Shown in pieces: positions 7,391 to 9,628 of a DNA stretch of 9,628 nucleotides (position 1 is the first letter of the stretch; every line of letters starts with the position of its first letter). A model generated the notes under the pieces. It saw only the letters and a list, made by a program, of their open reading frames with translations. It searched no databases and had not been told where the DNA came from. The position numbers and the translations under genes were made by a program. The stretch comes from Pseudohongiella sp. (lineage in GTDB: Bacteria > Pseudomonadota > Gammaproteobacteria > Pseudomonadales > Pseudohongiellaceae): assembly GCA_030652635.1 (NCBI GenBank), contig JAUSPW010000060.1:1-9628 (forward strand), in the 5' to 3' direction.

Positions 7391-7424
7391 CGCGCGCCGC
7401 TACGGGGTTTCCAGACGGCGCGCG
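7391..7424. terminator. GC-rich hairpin at the convergent gene ends
   Basis: CGCGCGCCG (7391-7399) and CGGCGCGCG (7416-7424) form a 9-bp all-GC stem with a 16-nt loop. It lies just after the PhoX-family stop and across the last codons and stop of the opposing gene. It could stall or end transcripts from both sides, but no T-run follows on either strand, so intrinsic termination is uncertain. Confidence 0.35.
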
Positions 7425-8416
7425 CCAGCCAGAATACCTGGCAAGGCATAGTTGCCCTCATGGCAGGCGTATTCATAGATGCGTTCAGTTGCAGGGCGCC
7501 GGTACAGAATCATTTCTGCCGTCCACGGCTGGGTGTAGGCCACCTCATCATTCATGGTGAAGCTGTAAACAATTTCATCGGGCGAGACCATACGGAATTT
7601 TTCGGTAACCTGCAGGCCAGGTCCAGAACCGTAGTGTGATTGCTGAGGGTGCATATTGCGTGTACTGACCACCAGCGTATCGCCTTCCCACTGTGCCACC
7701 GAGTCGCCCATCCACTTGTAAACATCAGCCGGCAAGTGTGCTGAATTCAGGCGCACAATGCGCGCGTCATGCATCATCTCCGCCATGATCACCACGTGAT
7801 TGTCGGTTTGCACAATCTGGTAATTGTTGTTGTAGATGATGGGCATCATGGGCGGCCCGGCACTGGAGTTAGAGGTGCGGAAGTCGTAAAACAACAGGCA
7901 GCGTTCGCCAATGGTAGTCATTTCGGGACCGAGGAAGGCGTCTGCGCCATGAATGTCGCGCAAAGCTTCCATAAAATTCTGTTCAGGTGCATCGCTACGA
8001 AAGGGGATTTTGCCATCGGGTGGGTCAATGATCATCGAGGTACGGAATTCTCCGTCAATCTGCGTGATCTGCGTGCCACGCTCCAGCCAGAAGGTATTGT
8101 AGGCGGCCGCCGTGTTGCCATCTGTTGGCGGCGCTCGATTGGGATCGCTGGGGGCATCGGCGGCAAGCTCACGGCCTTGCGCATCCTGCTGCATCTGCTG
8201 CGCTTCCTCCGCGGACATAAAGCGGCGGTCGGCAAAGCGGGCGGGGCGTTCCAACGGTGTCTGAGTTGCGTTGGTCCAGATGCCTTGCAAGTCAGGTGTG
8301 CCCTCCGCAGTGCGCGGCAGGGCAACAGCAGAGTTCGAAACATTCTGGCCGATAGCAGCAGGAGTGGTGATCAGGCAGAGAATTGCCAGCAAACAACAGC
8401 GTGTCGGGTTGGTCAT
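7400..8416 (-). CDS. Sec-exported protein of an uncharacterised family
   Basis: I cannot assign a function. The ATG at 8416 gives 338 residues beginning with a plausible Sec signal (hydrophobic core about 7-22, cleavage probably after AIG at 23); the first Cys residues do not fit a lipobox. The reading frame stays open upstream to 8686, but the added residues do not resemble a signal peptide. The mature protein starts with TAEGTPDLQGIWTNATQTPLERP (about 36-58), followed by an acidic, Gln-rich helix (about 68-82). The central part has ERCLLFY (171-177) and AGPPMMPIIYNNNYQIVQT (186-204), then MMHDARIVRL and KWMGDSVAQWEGDTLVVSTRN (234-254), and it ends YEYACHEGNYALPGIL. These blocks recur in exported hypothetical proteins of proteobacteria and acidobacteria. 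Cys173 and Cys318 could form a disulphide. It shares an upstream region with bfd, including a Fur-type site. Confidence 0.8.
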   Translation of the reverse strand: MTNPTRCCLLAILCLITTPAAIGQNVSNSAVALPRTAEGTPDLQGIWTNATQTPLERPARFADRRFMSAEEAQQMQQDAQGRELAADAPSDPNRAPPTDGNTAAAYNTFWLERGTQITQIDGEFRTSMIIDPPDGKIPFRSDAPEQNFMEALRDIHGADAFLGPEMTTIGERCLLFYDFRTSNSSAGPPMMPIIYNNNYQIVQTDNHVVIMAEMMHDARIVRLNSAHLPADVYKWMGDSVAQWEGDTLVVSTRNMHPQQSHYGSGPGLQVTEKFRMVSPDEIVYSFTMNDEVAYTQPWTAEMILYRRPATERIYEYACHEGNYALPGILAGARRLETP

Positions 8417-8531
8417 GGCCTTGTCTTCTTGTTGGTGTAAGTGGCTCACAAACGTGTTTTTCATCACTATACCTGAGACTGGCGTGCAGGAGCCAGACAG
8501 CCGTGTTCTGAATTCTTGGTCCCTCGCGCAC

Positions 8532-8552
8532 ATATCTGTGCTATTTAGATAT
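8532..8552. repeat. Short AT-rich inverted repeat upstream of the bfd Fur box
   Basis: ATATCT (8532-8537) and AGATAT (8547-8552) are inverted copies separated by nine bases, 14 nt from the Fur-type site. This may be an operator, or simply the AT-rich -10 area for the leftward gene. The evidence is the symmetry alone. Confidence 0.3.
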
Positions 8553-8565
8553 AAATGTTGACGGT

Positions 8566-8584
8566 ATTGACAATCATTCCCATT
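8566..8584. promoter_or_regulatory. Fur box upstream of bfd
   Basis: ATTGACAATCATTCCCATT matches the 19-base Fur consensus written as AATGATAATCATTCTCATT at 16 of 19 positions. It overlaps the likely -35 of bfd, so iron-loaded Fur would block transcription and iron shortage would release it. The site also lies about 150 nt ahead of the leftward exported-protein gene and could affect it too. Known biology fits: bfd is an iron-starvation gene in Pseudomonas and Escherichia. Confidence 0.75.
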
Positions 8585-8596
8585 ACGATTTATTCT
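8567..8596 (+). promoter_or_regulatory. Probable sigma70-type promoter of bfd
   Basis: TTGACA (8567-8572, consensus -35) is followed after 18 bases by TATTCT (8591-8596, four of six -10 positions). The leader to the bfd ATG would be about 55 nt. The overlap with the Fur box supports the assignment; spacing and -10 are only moderate. Confidence 0.5.
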
Positions 8597-8657
8597 TTTG
8601 TCCATCAACACGGCTGGCGTCAATTTACAGAGACCAGCCACACATCGAGACGTCTGT

Positions 8658-8855
8658 ATGTACGTGTGCATTTGCCGCCAGATCACTGATTCACAGATCC
8701 GCCAGCGCTGTCAGGACGGGGTTACCACCTTCTCCGAGCTGCGAGCGGAACTGGGTCTTGCCAGTGATTGCGGGCGATGCGGTCGTTATGCACGTGAACT
8801 CATCGCGGAAGTTGCCTCTGCCGACCAGTGTCGGGCCATGACTTACGCTGCCTGA
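8658..8855 (+). CDS. bfd: Bacterioferritin-associated ferredoxin
   Basis: This is a 65-residue 2Fe-2S ferredoxin that docks on bacterioferritin and passes electrons to its haem so that stored iron is reduced and released. It begins MYVCICRQITDSQI. The four cluster ligands are Cys4, Cys6, Cys38 and Cys41, the last two in SDCGRCGRY, which are the positions found in E. coli Bfd. I use the ATG at 8658, since the longer frame from a TTG at 8598 adds 20 residues that do not belong to the family and would start inside the promoter. The ribosome site is weak (CGAGAC about eight bases upstream). The gene sits under the Fur-type operator and precedes bfr in the same direction. Confidence 0.93.
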   Translation: MYVCICRQITDSQIRQRCQDGVTTFSELRAELGLASDCGRCGRYARELIAEVASADQCRAMTYAA

Positions 8856-9046
8856 CACGTTTTCTCCTTTCGTAACAGCAAACCATAAGCATTCTTGTTA
8901 TCAATTTCTTTTCCTTGTAACTCAAATACTTAAGATTTGCTGGCGCTTGACATTTACGGCGCGTCCAAGGCAGTCTGTGTACCTCAATACGCTTATCCAT
9001 TACACGCCGTTTGTATGCCGTTCATCTGGCATAGGCAGGAGTATTT
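8856..9046. other. bfd-bfr intergenic region
   Basis: This 191-nt AT-rich gap has no credible ORF and no second good Fur box. It contains a 17-base dyad, CAAAT-N7-ATTTG (8923-8939), and a TTGACA (8947-8952) without a convincing -10 at proper spacing. The gap length suggests bfr has its own promoter and is not only read through from bfd. Confidence 0.5.
9037..9041 (+). promoter_or_regulatory. Ribosome binding site of bfr
   Basis: AGGAG lies five bases upstream of the ATG at 9047 and fixes the bfr start. It is clearly stronger than the site of bfd, in line with a need for many Bfr subunits per shell. Confidence 0.7.
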
Positions 9047-9511
9047 ATGAAAGCCGACAAAACCATGATCAAGCATCTGAACAAGGCACTGGGCAATGAA
9101 CTGGTGGCCATCAATCAGTATTTTTTGCATTCACGCATGTTCAAAGATCGCGGGCTCAGCAAACTGGCCGGCAAAGAATATGAAGAATCCATCGATGAGA
9201 TGAAACATGCAGACAAGCTGATCGAGCGTGTCTTGTTTCTGGAAGGGCTGCCCAATTTGCAAAGCCTGGGCAAGCTTTTTATTGGTGAACACACTAAAGA
9301 GATGCTGGAGTGTGATCTCAAGTTGGAGATGATCGCTATTCCGGATCTGCGCGAAGGTATCGCCTACGCCGAATCGATCAAGGACTACGTCAGCCGTGAG
9401 TTGCTGGTATATATTCTCGAAAGTGAGGAAGAGCACGTGGATTGGCTGGAAACCCAACTGAAACTGATCGAATCAGTTGGCATCGAGAATTACCAGCAAT
9501 CCATGATGTAG
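9047..9511 (+). CDS. bfr: Bacterioferritin
   Basis: This 154-residue subunit belongs to the 24-mer iron-storage shell in the cytoplasm. It oxidises Fe(II) at a di-iron centre and stores it as a mineral. All ferroxidase ligands are present at the standard positions: Glu18, Glu51, His54, Glu94, Glu127 and His130, with Tyr25 nearby. Met52, the axial ligand of the inter-subunit haem, is also present, so this is a full haem-binding Bfr rather than one of the catalytically reduced subunits found in some two-subunit systems. The length is typical and the sequence is intact. Its redox partner gene bfd lies 191 nt upstream in the same orientation. Convergently, a receptor gene ends only 18 nt after the bfr stop. 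Confidence 0.96.
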   Translation: MKADKTMIKHLNKALGNELVAINQYFLHSRMFKDRGLSKLAGKEYEESIDEMKHADKLIERVLFLEGLPNLQSLGKLFIGEHTKEMLECDLKLEMIAIPDLREGIAYAESIKDYVSRELLVYILESEEEHVDWLETQLKLIESVGIENYQQSMM

Positions 9512-9529
9512 TTTGCGTTTTGACCCTAA

Positions 9530-9628
9530 TCAGGCCGATACCGTAAACCACGACACCGACTCCTGAAGATCACTGGCCAGCTTTGCCAGCTCATCGCTGG
9601 CTGCCGTGGTTTGAGCGGTACCTGCCGC
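9530..9628 (-). CDS. C-terminal end of a second methyl-accepting chemotaxis protein (partial)
   Basis: Reading the minus strand from the window edge gives 32 residues and a TGA stop at 9530-9532. The peptide contains AAGTAQTTAASDELAKLAS and then DLQESVSWFTV. The Thr/Ala-rich helix followed by D-E-L-x-x-L-A-x-x-L-Q and a short aromatic end is the typical tail of chemoreceptor signalling domains, and it resembles the end of the receptor at 4105-5631 (SAELNALSVDLDGQIKRF). The rest of the gene lies beyond the window. The call rests on a short fragment, so a related coiled-coil sensor is possible. Confidence 0.7.
   Translation of the reverse strand, partial: AAGTAQTTAASDELAKLASDLQESVSWFTVSA

Noticed and set aside
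7769..8440. Plus-strand frame of 223 codons opposite the exported unknown gene
   Set aside because: It is His/Val/Gly-rich antisense translation with no domain or ribosome site, while the minus-strand frame has a signal peptide and family-like blocks.
8598..8657. Longer bfd reading from a TTG at 8598
   Set aside because: It adds 20 residues with no family match, starts right at the end of the -10 region, and would displace the cluster cysteines from their standard positions.
8417..8686. Upstream extension of the exported unknown protein to 8686
   Set aside because: The added residues do not look like a signal or domain, cross the Fur box and promoter area, and hide the good Sec signal that starts at 8416.
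8800..9000. Minus-strand ORF of 66 codons across the bfd end and the bfd-bfr gap
   Set aside because: It is highly basic with no family features, overlaps bfd, and has no ribosome site; it looks like a chance frame.

Overview
The window looks like chromosomal DNA from a Gram-negative, motile, aerobic gammaproteobacterium, probably aquatic. Support comes from two chemotaxis receptor genes, a Bfd/Bfr iron-storage pair with a Fur-type operator, a Tat-exported PhoX-family protein, and roughly balanced base composition with dense coding. The genus cannot be fixed from the sequence. I see no mobile element, tRNA, rRNA, CRISPR array or phage gene.

Left part (1-5631). A small DUF2892 membrane protein on the + strand faces a block of five minus-strand genes. 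In transcription order these are: a chemotaxis receptor with a histidine-rich six-helix membrane sensor; a DUF393 (DCC-type) thiol oxidoreductase; an iron-sulphur bacterial cryptochrome/(6-4) photolyase of the PhrB/CryB type; an SDR oxidoreductase; and a renalase-like FAD-binding oxidoreductase. The last four are packed with overlaps of 4 and 11 nt and a 14-nt gap, so they are almost certainly one transcript. The receptor ends 49 nt upstream and may be part of it. The block reads as a light/UV-damage and redox module, with the photolyase as the recognisable centre and three accessory redox proteins of unknown substrate.

Middle part (5632-8416). A 270-nt divergent intergenic region carries an 11-bp perfect inverted repeat and three TTGTC boxes. 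It precedes a Tat-dependent PhoX-family (DUF839) exported protein. This gene converges, with a 19-nt gap, on a Sec-exported protein of an uncharacterised family that I cannot name.

Right part (8417-9628). The promoter region between the secreted unknown and bfd holds a strong Fur-box match (16 of 19 positions) overlapping the best bfd promoter. bfd (bacterioferritin-associated ferredoxin) and bfr (bacterioferritin with complete ferroxidase and haem ligands) follow in the same direction. Bfr stores iron and Bfd delivers electrons to release it, so Fur control of bfd fits iron mobilisation during starvation. The window closes inside the C-terminal tail of a second chemotaxis receptor on the minus strand.

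The most noteworthy points are the photolyase/redox operon with a receptor directly upstream, the GTG start of the photolyase inside a GTGA stop/start overlap, the Fur-controlled divergent promoter shared by bfd and an unknown exported protein, and the unexplained inverted repeat upstream of the receptor.
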